Assembly: GCA_030271595.1 (NCBI GenBank)
Contig: JARXKO010000019.1
Span: 1,389 to 11,924 of the forward strand
DNA length: 10,536 nt
Direction of reading: 5' to 3'
Source of the DNA: Pseudomonadota bacterium
Lineage (GTDB): Bacteria; Pseudomonadota; Alphaproteobacteria; Sphingomonadales; Sphingomonadaceae
Position numbers and translations under genes: made by a program. Below, piece by piece: positions 1 through 5,946 of the stretch. The number at the start of each line of letters is the position of its first letter. Within the stretch, counting starts at the first letter, position 1. The notes under the pieces are model-generated. The model was not told where the DNA came from, did not search any database, and saw nothing but the letters and a program-made list of their open reading frames with translations.

Positions 1-1032
1 ATTTTCGCCTGGTTCGCCGAGCCGCGCGAGCCGTTCGGCAACCATCTCGAGGCGCTCCACGCCTTGTTCCGCAATCCCGCGCGGGTCGGCCAGCTGTCGG
101 TCGATCTGTCGCTCACGTTCGGGGTCGAAGTGGGCAGCGGGCGGTCGCTGTCGAGCCGCCTGGCGAGCGCGCTGGTCGCCGCCGATGAAGCTGCGCGCGA
201 CGGGCTGAAATGGCGCCATCATGATCCGGAAACGCTGCACAACGCGTCGTGGCGGCTGTCGATGCTGAGCCAGCTCGACGAGGCCATCGACAAGGGCGAA
301 GTGTGGGTCGCCTATCAACCCAAGCTCGATCTGGCGACCAAGCGGATCATCGGTGCCGAGGCGCTGGCGCGCTGGACCCACCCTCAAAAGGGACCGATCG
401 CCGCCTCTGAGTTCATCGCCGCGGCGGAACAGCATAATCGCATCGGCAAGCTGACCGATTTCGTCCTCGAACAGGCGGTGGTCAACGCCGCGGAGCTCAA
501 CCGCCGCAACGGCGACTTTGAAATCGCGGTCAACATGTCGGCCTCGCTGATGACCGACAAGGGCTTCATCTTGCGCCTGTCGGCGTTGCTCGCCCGTCAC
601 GGGCTGGCACCGAACCGGCTGACCCTCGAGCTGACCGAGACGGCGGCGCTGGCGAGCACCGGCGAGGGTCTCGAGATGATCAACCGTCTGCGCGACCTCG
701 GGGTCAATATCTCGATCGACGATTACGGCACCGGCCTGTCGACCCTCGACTATCTCAAGCGGGTGCCGGCGAGCGAGATCAAGATCGACCAGAGCTTCGT
801 TAAGGGCATCGTCGACAACCGCAGCGACCGGTTGATGGTCCAGTCGACCATCGAGCTTGCCCATTCGCTCGGCCGCCGGGTGGTGGCCGAAGGCGCCGAA
901 CTGCGCGAGATCGTCGATTTGCTGGTCGAAATGGGCTGCGACGTCGCCCAGGGCTATGCCATCGGCCGGCCGATGAGCATCGAAAGCCTGACCAAGCGCC
1001 TGGCTTCCGACCGCCAGCGCAGCGCCGCCTGA
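1..1032 (+). CDS. EAL-domain cyclic-di-GMP phosphodiesterase, 5' end outside window
   Basis: The frame is open from the first base, so the gene begins upstream; a TTG at 64 is not a convincing start. The EAL domain fills roughly bases 270-1000 and would hydrolyse the second messenger c-di-GMP to pGpG. The key catalytic and metal-binding elements are visible: GAEALARW (EAL triad at 358-366), the Asn of VNMS, the Glu of LELTET, the DDYGTG loop (718-735), KIDQSFV, VVAEGAE and QGYAIGRP. The enzyme therefore looks catalytically complete. Bases 1-240 resemble the last third of a GGDEF-type domain (SLTFGVEVG followed by an AD-rich helix and a basic turn), but the GGDEF signature itself would lie outside the window, so its activity cannot be judged. 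The C-terminus ends soon after the EAL fold, with no further domain. A TGA stop at 1030-1032 is followed by non-coding DNA. EAL assignment is firm; the upstream domain is an inference. Confidence 0.93.
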   Translation: MFAWFAEPREPFGNHLEALHALFRNPARVGQLSVDLSLTFGVEVGSGRSLSSRLASALVAADEAARDGLKWRHHDPETLHNASWRLSMLSQLDEAIDKGEVWVAYQPKLDLATKRIIGAEALARWTHPQKGPIAASEFIAAAEQHNRIGKLTDFVLEQAVVNAAELNRRNGDFEIAVNMSASLMTDKGFILRLSALLARHGLAPNRLTLELTETAALASTGEGLEMINRLRDLGVNISIDDYGTGLSTLDYLKRVPASEIKIDQSFVKGIVDNRSDRLMVQSTIELAHSLGRRVVAEGAELREIVDLLVEMGCDVAQGYAIGRPMSIESLTKRLASDRQRSAA

Positions 1033-1092
1033 ACCGCCGATCATTGCCGCATTCTTGGACGGGCGCCCGGCTGCCCGCGCCCCAATTATGGT

Positions 1093-1145
1093 GAATCGTT
1101 GCTAACCATATCCATTAAGGTTAATATCCCTCCATCTGCCGAATC
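1093..1145 (+). promoter_or_regulatory. Promoter with CtrA-like half sites and two GANTC sites
   Basis: A -35-like TTGCTA (1099-1104), a 17-bp spacer and a -10-like TAATAT (1122-1127) form a good sigma-70-type promoter, predicting a start near 1134. The region is AT-rich in an otherwise GC-rich window. Two head-to-head boxes overlap the promoter: CTAACCAT (1103 region) and TTAACCTT read on the minus strand (1117-1124), giving the dyad TAACC-N11-GGTTA. Both resemble the CtrA half site TTAACCAT. GAATC occurs at 1093-1097, just before the -35, and at 1141-1145, just after the predicted start. GANTC is the CcrM methylation target. The promoter elements are seen; control by CtrA, GcrA or CcrM is inference. 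Confidence 0.5.
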
Positions 1146-1169
1146 AATTTTCGAACGAGGGACGCGACT

Positions 1170-1250
1170 ATGAAAAAGGCAAACACCGGCCGCGGCTTCT
1201 GGAGCTGGCTCATGGGTTCAGGTTGGACCTCAAGTGGCAGCAACGGCTGA
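1170..1250 (+). CDS. Predicted 26-residue Trp-rich small protein
   Basis: A 26-codon ORF starts at ATG 1170, nine bases after GAGG (1157-1160), a well-placed ribosome binding site, and ends in TGA at 1248-1250. The peptide has a basic N-terminus (MKKANTGRG), a short aromatic core (FWSWLM) and a Gly/Ser-rich tail with a third Trp (GSGWTSSGSNG). There is no signal peptide or full-length membrane span; the aromatic core could associate with a membrane surface. It lies alone between a good promoter (1099-1127) and an intrinsic terminator (1299-1330), so it would be made from a transcript of about 200 nt. I do not recognise the family. The RNA could instead act as a regulatory RNA, with or without translation. 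It is not a trp attenuator by appearance: the Trp codons are not adjacent and no trp gene follows. Confidence 0.55.
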   Translation: MKKANTGRGFWSWLMGSGWTSSGSNG

Positions 1251-1298
1251 TCGGATCTTGCAGGCCGTGGTTTAGGCTCGCAAATTCAATGCGTTACG

Positions 1299-1330
1299 AG
1301 CGCTCGCTGAAAGGCGGGCGCTTTTGTTTT
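1299..1330 (+). terminator. Intrinsic terminator of the small-ORF transcript
   Basis: The sequence AGCGCTCGC (1299-1307), loop TGAAAG (1308-1313) and GCGGGCGCT (1314-1322) form a nine-pair stem with one T:G wobble. It is followed by the U-rich run TTTTGTTTT (1322-1330). It lies 49 bp past the small ORF's stop codon. Confidence 0.8.
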
Positions 1331-1342
1331 GGGGCGACGCCG

Positions 1343-1380
1343 GGTGCGCGGCACCTGCCGCTCGGCACCTGATGTGCCGA
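1343..1380 (+). repeat. Two adjacent hairpins with a 9-bp direct repeat
   Basis: GGTGC-GCG-GCACC (1343-1355) is a small hairpin. TCGGCAC-CTGAT-GTGCCGA (1362-1380) is a perfect seven-pair hairpin. The 9-mer CGGCACCTG occurs at 1349-1357 and again at 1363-1371, so the arms could also pair crosswise. No gene covers this stretch. No function is assigned; it forms the left half of a hairpin-rich leader before the YbaK-like gene. Confidence 0.5.
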
Positions 1381-1414
1381 ACCGGATACCCGCTGGGAGG
1401 AACGGCGAGCGGCA

Positions 1415-1444
1415 TTCGCGGCCGATTCGAATCGGCACCGCGAA
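1415..1444. repeat. 16-bp palindrome with GANTC sites at its centre
   Basis: GCCGATTCGAATCGGC (1421-1436) is a perfect 16-bp palindrome. It is extended by TTCGCG (1415-1420) against CGCGAA (1439-1444), with a two-base AC bulge. Its centre holds GATTC (1424-1428) directly abutting GAATC (1429-1433), so two CcrM sites sit back to back. It could be a protein-binding dyad in DNA or a stem in RNA. Confidence 0.6.
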
Positions 1445-1466
1445 CGGCGTGATTCGCGCCGTTTTT
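1443..1466 (+). terminator. Terminator-like hairpin just before the YbaK-like gene
   Basis: AACGGCG (1443-1449), loop TGATTCG and CGCCGTT (1457-1463) form a seven-pair stem running into TTTTT (1462-1466). It ends 14 bases before the next start codon. Its 5' arm shares AA (1443-1444) with the preceding extended palindrome. CGCGAA (1439-1444) could pair either with TTCGCG at 1415-1420 or with TTCGCG at 1453-1458. The two structures are thus mutually exclusive, a layout seen in attenuators. It may equally be a plain terminator protecting the downstream gene from read-through. Confidence 0.45.
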
Positions 1467-1480
1467 GGCGGCTGACCGCG

Positions 1481-1963
1481 ATGGGATCGCCCCGAGTGAA
1501 GGCGTGGCTCGCCGCTCACGCGCCCGATTTGAAGCTGATCGAGGTGAGCGAAAGCACCGCCACCGTCGCCGAGGCCGCGGCAGCGCTTGGGGTCGAGCAG
1601 TCGCGCATCGCCAAAAGCCTCGCCGTCCGCGCCGGCGGGTTGACCTTCCTGCTCGTCACCCGCGGCGACGCCCGCCTCGACAATCGCAAATGCAAGGATG
1701 AGCTCGGCGCCCGGCCGCGGATGCTCGGGGCGGAGGAAACGCTGGCGCTGACCGGGCATCCGGTCGGCGGCGTCTGTCCGTTCGCGCTGGCAACCGCTGT
1801 GCCCGTCTTTCTCGACCGCTCGATCGAGGACTTCGACCGGGTTTATCCCGCGGGCGGCACCCTTACCTCTTCGGTGGAAGTCACGCCGCAGCGGCTGTTC
1901 GACCTCGTCGGAGAGCGCTGGGTCGATCTATGCCGGTTGCCGGAGGAAGCGCCCGGGGCTTAG
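1481..1963 (+). CDS. YbaK/ProX-family aminoacyl-tRNA deacylase-like protein
   Basis: This 160-residue protein belongs to the YbaK/EbsC group of the prolyl-tRNA editing superfamily, cytosolic enzymes that hydrolyse mischarged aminoacyl-tRNAs in trans (for example Cys- or Ala-tRNAPro). The visible signature is the helix ending IAKSLAVR with conserved Lys45, the strand FLLVTRGDARLD (residues 56-67), and the substrate-pocket segment GHPVGGVCPFAL (92-103). SSVEVTPQRLFDLVG near the C-terminus is also typical. Length fits the stand-alone family. The ATG at 1481 has only a weak GGCGG upstream; it is chosen because the family usually begins just before the RVKAWL helix. The gene follows a terminator-like hairpin by 14 bases. 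Its last 36 bp overlap the 3' end of the convergent dehydrogenase gene. Which amino acid and tRNA it edits cannot be read from sequence. Confidence 0.88.
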   Translation: MGSPRVKAWLAAHAPDLKLIEVSESTATVAEAAAALGVEQSRIAKSLAVRAGGLTFLLVTRGDARLDNRKCKDELGARPRMLGAEETLALTGHPVGGVCPFALATAVPVFLDRSIEDFDRVYPAGGTLTSSVEVTPQRLFDLVGERWVDLCRLPEEAPGA

Positions 1964-3061
1964 CCGGTCGGCTGCAACCGCGGCCACCGGCCAGTCACCG
2001 CCAACGATCAGCGACGCGACGATCGCCGCCATCGCCGGCGAGGTTTGCAACCCCGCCCCGCCTTGCCCGGCGAGCCAGAAGAAATTCTCGGCATCGCTTG
2101 CAAAGCCGACCGCGGGGTGACGATCGGGCGTGAAGCTGCGCAGCCCGGCCCATCGGCTGTGGATCGCCTTGACCGTGACATGGGTCCGCTCCTCCATCCG
2201 GAAAGCGGCGAGCGCGATGTCATATTCCTCGGGCTGGGAGTCGCACGGCTCGCTGTCGCCCTCGTCCATTGGCGACGCGAACAGCCGCCCGCTTTCCGGC
2301 GCGAAATAGAGGTCATCGCCAACCGTCTTGGCGAAGGGCAGATGGTCGAGGTCGGTCCCGGCCGGAGCGTCGAAGGTGATGATCGTTCGCCGGAGCGGCC
2401 TCAGCCCGACCCGCCGGACCCCGGCAAGCAGCGCCACCTGGTCGGCCCAGGCCCCCGCGGCATTGACCAATATCGGTGCGGAAAAGCGCTCGCCGGCGGT
2501 GGTCGTCACGCACCACGAGCCACCGTCGCGAGCGATCCCCGAGACCCGGGCGCCGGTAGTGAGTTCGGCCCCCGCCGAGCGCATCGTCCGCCAATAGCCC
2601 TGGAGCAGCGCATGCTGGTCGATGCGCAGGCCGTTCATGTCGGCGATCGCGGCAACCGCGCCGTCGTCGCCGACCCGCAATAACGGGCACAGCGCCGCGA
2701 TTGCGCCTTGATCGAGGCGGTCGAGCTCGGCGAAGGGCGCGATCTCGGCCTCGAGCGCGTCGAGCGCCACAAGCTCGTCTTCGCGGGCGTGGACCAGGAC
2801 CGCCATCCGCCGCCCGATCGGAGTATCGCCAAAGGCTTCGGGCGGCTGGTCGAAAAAGGCGCGGCTGGCGAGCGTCAGTGCGCGGATCAGCGCATCACCG
2901 AGCGCGTAATGGAACATGGTCGCGCTGCGGCCCGACGAATGGACCCCGATCTGCTCCTCCGCCTCGAGCACCCGCACCTTGGCGCTTGCGGCAAGCGCGG
3001 CGGCCGCGGACAAGCCCGCGACCCCGCCTCCGATGACTAATATATCGTCGGTTTGAGTCAC
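1928..3061 (-). CDS. FAD-dependent D-amino-acid dehydrogenase, DauA-like (DAO family)
   Basis: This 377-residue flavoprotein is close in design to Pseudomonas D-arginine dehydrogenase (DauA), which oxidises D-amino acids to 2-oxo acids and ammonia and passes electrons to the respiratory chain. Visible features are the N-terminal dinucleotide fold VIGGGVAGLSAA (9-20), an acidic end of the second strand (VLEAE), HSSGRSA (41-47), LVNAAGAWADQVA (198-210), WAGLRSF with Arg308, and GQGGAGLQTS with Gln339. Tyr252 matches the substrate-pocket Tyr of DauA. The segment after SGRSA reads TMFHY rather than the AHYT of DauA, so the catalytic His equivalent appears to be Met49. The substrate may therefore differ. 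The start is GTG at 3061, four bases after the pntAA stop, with GAGG only two bases before it, which suggests translational coupling. It is third in the leftward operon. Activity on glycine, proline or another amine is possible. Confidence 0.85.
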   Translation of the reverse strand: MTQTDDILVIGGGVAGLSAAAALAASAKVRVLEAEEQIGVHSSGRSATMFHYALGDALIRALTLASRAFFDQPPEAFGDTPIGRRMAVLVHAREDELVALDALEAEIAPFAELDRLDQGAIAALCPLLRVGDDGAVAAIADMNGLRIDQHALLQGYWRTMRSAGAELTTGARVSGIARDGGSWCVTTTAGERFSAPILVNAAGAWADQVALLAGVRRVGLRPLRRTIITFDAPAGTDLDHLPFAKTVGDDLYFAPESGRLFASPMDEGDSEPCDSQPEEYDIALAAFRMEERTHVTVKAIHSRWAGLRSFTPDRHPAVGFASDAENFFWLAGQGGAGLQTSPAMAAIVASLIVGGDWPVAAVAADRLSPGRFLRQPA

Positions 3062-3065
3062 CGCC

Positions 3066-4193
3066 TCAAGCGGCGGCGAGGCGGTCGCTGACCAGCTTCC
3101 CGTCCCTGGTCAGGCGGATCGCGGCGACGATTTCATCATCGTCGGGCAAGATCAGGCCGCCCCCGTCCTTGTCCCAGAAAGCGGCGAGGAAATTGTACAA
3201 ATTGCGCGCGAACAGAGCCGAGGAGTCGGCGGCGAGCGTCCGCGACAGATTGGCCGCGCCCATGACGCTGACGCCGTGCTTGACGACCGTCTTGCCGCTG
3301 ATCGTTCCCTCGACATTGCCGCCGGCCTCGGCGGCCAGATCGACGACCACGCTTCCGGGCCTCATGCTCGCCAGTTGCACATCGCTGATCAGCCGCGGCG
3401 CCGGGCGTCCGGGGATGAGCGCAGTGGTGATGACAATATCCTGCTTGGCGATATGGCCCGACACCAGCTCGGCCTGGGCCGCCTGATACTCCTTGCTCAT
3501 TTCGGTCGCGTAGCCGCCCGCGCCTTCGCCTTCGATCCCGGCGACCTGTTCGACGAAGATCGGCTTGGCCCCGAGCGAGAGGATCTGTTCGCGGGTCGCC
3601 GAGCGGACGTCCGTGGCGCTGACCTGCGCGCCGAGCCGGCGACCGGTGGCGATCGCCTGGAGCCCGGCGACCCCGACCCCCATGACGAACAATTTCGCCG
3701 GGCTGATCGTGCCCGCGGCGGTCATCATCATCGGAAACGCCCGGCCATAAGCGGCGGCGGCATCGACCACCGCCTTGTAACCGGCGAGGTTGGACTGCGA
3801 CGACAATATGTCCATCGACTGGGCGCGGGTGATCCGCGGCATCCATTCCATCGCCAGCGCCTCAAGCCCGGCCTTGGCGTAAGCAGCGATCGCGTCGCCC
3901 CGCTGCAGCGGGCTCAGCGCGCCGACCAGGATCGCGCCCTTTTTCGCCCCGCCAAGGCTCGCGGGAGCGGGCCCGTTGATTGCAAGGATGATGTCGGCAT
4001 CCTTGAGCGCGTCTTTGCGCGCGCCGAGCACGGCCCCGGCATCGGCGAAATCCTGGTCGGCGATGGAGGCTCCGGCGCCAGCTCCGCGCTCGACCGCGAC
4101 GCTTGCGCCAAGGGCGATGAACTTCTTCACCGTTTCAGGAATCGCGGCGCAGCGCGGCTCGTCCGCGGCTTCCTTGAGGACGGCGAGCTTCAT
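3066..4193 (-). CDS. pntAA: NAD(P) transhydrogenase subunit alpha part 1 (PntAA, NAD-binding dI)
   Basis: This 375-residue protein is the soluble NAD(H)-binding domain I of proton-translocating transhydrogenase, which uses the proton gradient to drive hydride transfer from NADH to NADP+ at the inner membrane. Visible are MKLAVLKE at the start, RAQSMDILSSQSN (123-135), the Rossmann loop MGVGVAGLQAIATGRRLGA (171-189), the mobile loop region EGEGAGGYATEMS (221-233), TTALIPGRPAPRLI (256-269) and RPGSVVVDLAAEAGGN (278-293). It ends after the dI domain. It has no membrane helices, unlike the fused E. coli PntA of about 510 residues, so it is the split form. ATG 4193 is chosen because MKLAVLKE matches the family start; it follows the oxidase subunit stop by 8 bases. 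The next gene leftward is not pntAB or pntB but a flavoprotein, which is unusual for the split form. Confidence 0.95.
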   Translation of the reverse strand: MKLAVLKEAADEPRCAAIPETVKKFIALGASVAVERGAGAGASIADQDFADAGAVLGARKDALKDADIILAINGPAPASLGGAKKGAILVGALSPLQRGDAIAAYAKAGLEALAMEWMPRITRAQSMDILSSQSNLAGYKAVVDAAAAYGRAFPMMMTAAGTISPAKLFVMGVGVAGLQAIATGRRLGAQVSATDVRSATREQILSLGAKPIFVEQVAGIEGEGAGGYATEMSKEYQAAQAELVSGHIAKQDIVITTALIPGRPAPRLISDVQLASMRPGSVVVDLAAEAGGNVEGTISGKTVVKHGVSVMGAANLSRTLAADSSALFARNLYNFLAAFWDKDGGGLILPDDDEIVAAIRLTRDGKLVSDRLAAA

Positions 4194-4201
4194 CCGCCCG
4201 G

Positions 4202-4351
4202 TCAGCCGATAATCAGCAGTACGGCGAGGCCGATGATGGCGCTGATGATCGCGCCCCATTTGAACATCGTCGTGAAGCGCGAATAATCGCGCACATGGTC
4301 GGTCATTTCATGCGGCGTCGGACTGTTCGGGATCGATTGCGGTTCGGCCAT
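4202..4351 (-). CDS. aa3-type cytochrome c oxidase subunit IV
   Basis: This 49-residue protein has a polar N-terminus, the segment DHVRDYSRFTTMFKWG, and one transmembrane helix (AIISAIIGLAVLLIIG, residues 34-49) ending at the C-terminus. This matches the small subunit IV of alphaproteobacterial aa3 cytochrome c oxidases, which carry a YxxFxxxxKWG-like segment directly before a single helix. It would sit in the inner membrane as an accessory subunit of the terminal oxidase. ATG 4351 is preferred over an in-frame ATG at 4444 because AGGGG (4358-4362) lies six bases before it and the family is about this size. It is the first gene of the leftward operon with pntAA, away from the main oxidase genes. 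The coupling of a respiratory subunit with transhydrogenase fits shared dependence on the proton gradient. Confidence 0.85.
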   Translation of the reverse strand: MAEPQSIPNSPTPHEMTDHVRDYSRFTTMFKWGAIISAIIGLAVLLIIG

Positions 4352-4386
4352 GATATGCCCCTGTCGTGGCGGATGAAGAGGAGCGT

Positions 4387-4414
4387 CCATAACAAGCCCT
4401 GGCGCACTGCCCAA
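4387..4414 (-). promoter_or_regulatory. Possible promoter of the oxidase IV/pntAA operon
   Basis: Read on the minus strand, TTGGGC (4414-4409), a 16-bp spacer and TTATGG (4392-4387) give a moderate -35/-10 pair. It would produce a leader of about 30 nt before ATG 4351. It lies in the 135-bp gap between the divergent operons. The match is partial. Confidence 0.3.
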
Positions 4415-4454
4415 GTCCCAGTTGCAGGCCGGGGCAATTAACATCGCTTTTAGA

Positions 4455-4470
4455 CATTCGTCCTAGAATG
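4455..4470. promoter_or_regulatory. Inverted repeat upstream of the regulator gene, possible operator
   Basis: CATTC-GTCCTA-GAATG is a perfect five-base inverted repeat ending 16 bases before the regulator's ATG at 4487. AAGGA (4478-4482) is the ribosome binding site. The position suits autoregulation or a start-site operator, but the arms are short and chance is possible. Confidence 0.25.
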
Positions 4471-4486
4471 ACACGCAAAGGACGAT

Positions 4487-5923
4487 ATGCGACAGGAACC
4501 GACCCGATCAGTGCTGCTGGTGGATGCCAATGCCGATGAGCGCCGGCTCATTTCGGCGGTCGCCACGCGCGCCGGGTGGAGCGCGATCGGCGCCGCCGAC
4601 GAGGAGACCGCGCTGGGCTTGCTTCAAGGCCCGCACGGTCGCGAAGTGCAGGCGGTGCTGCTGGGATCGTGGGACAGCGCCGCCGGGCCGAGCCTGATCG
4701 CGGCGCTGCGCAAGCTGCGCTCCGAACTGCCGATCGTGGTTCTGTCGCACGGCGATAGTGTCACCGTCGCGGTCGAGGCGATGCGCTGCGGCGCGTCCGA
4801 CTTTCTCGTCCGCCCGGTCGCCGCCGAGCGCTTGCTCGACACCTTGGCAGCCAATGCCGACCGCCGCCGCGGAGCCGGCGAGCTCGCACCGGTTTCCGAA
4901 AAGCTCGCTCCCACCCTCGAGCTCGAGCAACTGGTCGGCTCGGCACCCGAATTTCGCGCCGCGCTCGCCGTCGCCGCGAAAGCGGCACGCAACCGCCTGC
5001 CGATCCTGATCGTCGGCGAGCCCGGCACCGGCAAGGAAACCATCGCCCGCGGAATCCACGGCGCAAGCCTGCGCGCCAAGGCGCCGCTGGTCGAAATCGA
5101 TTGCAAGGCGATCCCGGCCAACATCGTCGACAGCGAATTGTTCGGCCACGAAAAGGGCGCCTTCGCCGGCGCCTTCGCGGCCAAAGTCGGCAAGATCGTC
5201 CAGGCCGACGGCGGCACCCTATTGCTCGACGAGGTCGGCGCCTTGCCGCTCGACACCCAGGAACTGCTCGACCGCGTGCTTGCCACCGGCGAAGTCCGCC
5301 CGGTCGGCCTCAACGGCAGTCAGTCGGTCGATGTCCGGGTGATCGCCACCAGCAGCCGCGCCCTGCCGGACGATTTCCATCCCGGCCTGGGCGAGCGCAT
5401 CGGCTCGACGATCGTCGCAATGCCCCCGCTGCGCGATCGCAGCGGCGACATTCCGGCGCTCGCGCGCCACCTGCTCGGGCGGATGTCGGCCCACGGAGTC
5501 GTCGCCAACCTCAGCCTTGGCGACGACGCGCTTGCAGTGCTCATGCGCTACGGCTGGCCCGGCAATGTCCGGCAACTTGCAGGGGTTCTGTTCCGGGCCG
5601 CGCTGCACAGCCCCGGCGGGGCGCTTGGCGCCAATGATTTCCCGCACATCGCGGTCCAGTCGCGCTTTACCAGCCGCCGCACCGACTTCGCGCCAAAGCT
5701 TACCGCGGCCAGTCAGGCGCAGGCGATCGCCGGCGCGCCCGACGTGACGCTGTATACCGATGACGGCCACCTCCGCCCGCTGGAGGAGATCGAAGGCGAC
5801 ATCATCCGCCTCGCCATCGGCCATTATCGCGGCCGCATGACCGAAGTCGCCCGGCGGCTCGGGATCGGCCGTTCCACCTTGTACCGCAAGTTTGGCGATC
5901 TCGGGATCGACACTGCTGCCTAA
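4487..5923 (+). CDS. Atypical NtrC-family AAA+ response regulator with Fis-type HTH
   Basis: This 478-residue protein has the NtrC layout: receiver (about 7-125), AAA+ domain (about 145-390) and Fis-type helix-turn-helix (436-474, with MTEVARRLGIGRSTLYRKFG). Several functional residues differ from the family. In the receiver, the phospho-acceptor Asp after VLL is missing (VLLGSWD, Gly60/Ser61; Asp63 is off register) and the conserved Lys is Arg109 (FLVRPV). In the AAA+ domain, Walker A (GEPGTGKE, 177-184) and Walker B (LLLDEV, 245-250) are intact. The sigma-54 contact loop reads GAFAGA (224-229) instead of GAFTGA, sensor I reads ATSS where ATN is usual, and the FRxDLxxR segment is FHPGLGER (297-304), keeping only the second Arg. 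WPGNVRQL (357-364) is normal. It probably still binds ATP and DNA. Phosphorylation control and sigma-54 activation are doubtful. No kinase gene is adjacent; a DUF4274-like gene follows at 23 bp. Confidence 0.88.
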   Translation: MRQEPTRSVLLVDANADERRLISAVATRAGWSAIGAADEETALGLLQGPHGREVQAVLLGSWDSAAGPSLIAALRKLRSELPIVVLSHGDSVTVAVEAMRCGASDFLVRPVAAERLLDTLAANADRRRGAGELAPVSEKLAPTLELEQLVGSAPEFRAALAVAAKAARNRLPILIVGEPGTGKETIARGIHGASLRAKAPLVEIDCKAIPANIVDSELFGHEKGAFAGAFAAKVGKIVQADGGTLLLDEVGALPLDTQELLDRVLATGEVRPVGLNGSQSVDVRVIATSSRALPDDFHPGLGERIGSTIVAMPPLRDRSGDIPALARHLLGRMSAHGVVANLSLGDDALAVLMRYGWPGNVRQLAGVLFRAALHSPGGALGANDFPHIAVQSRFTSRRTDFAPKLTAASQAQAIAGAPDVTLYTDDGHLRPLEEIEGDIIRLAIGHYRGRMTEVARRLGIGRSTLYRKFGDLGIDTAA

Positions 5924-5946
5924 CCGAATTTCTGATGGAGTATGCG

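Noticed and set aside
1170..1250. Trp-rich small ORF as a trp-operon leader peptide
   Set aside because: The Trp codons are not in tandem, a complete terminator follows, and no tryptophan synthesis gene is downstream.
1289..1372. 27-codon ORF running through the terminator
   Set aside because: It has no ribosome binding site and its first codons are the terminator stem itself.
1928..1963. 36-bp overlap of convergent YbaK-like and dehydrogenase genes as a frameshift or annotation error
   Set aside because: Both frames stay in family register to near their stops; tail-to-tail overlaps of this size are common in compact genomes.
3276..4286. Long plus-strand open frame of 336 codons opposite pntAA
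   Set aside because: It is antisense to a gene with full family motifs, has an Arg/Gly/Asp-heavy composition typical of GC-rich shadow frames, and shows no recognisable domain.
4352..4444. ATG at 4444 as the oxidase subunit IV start
   Set aside because: The added 31 residues do not resemble the family, and ATG 4351 has its own AGGGG site at good spacing.
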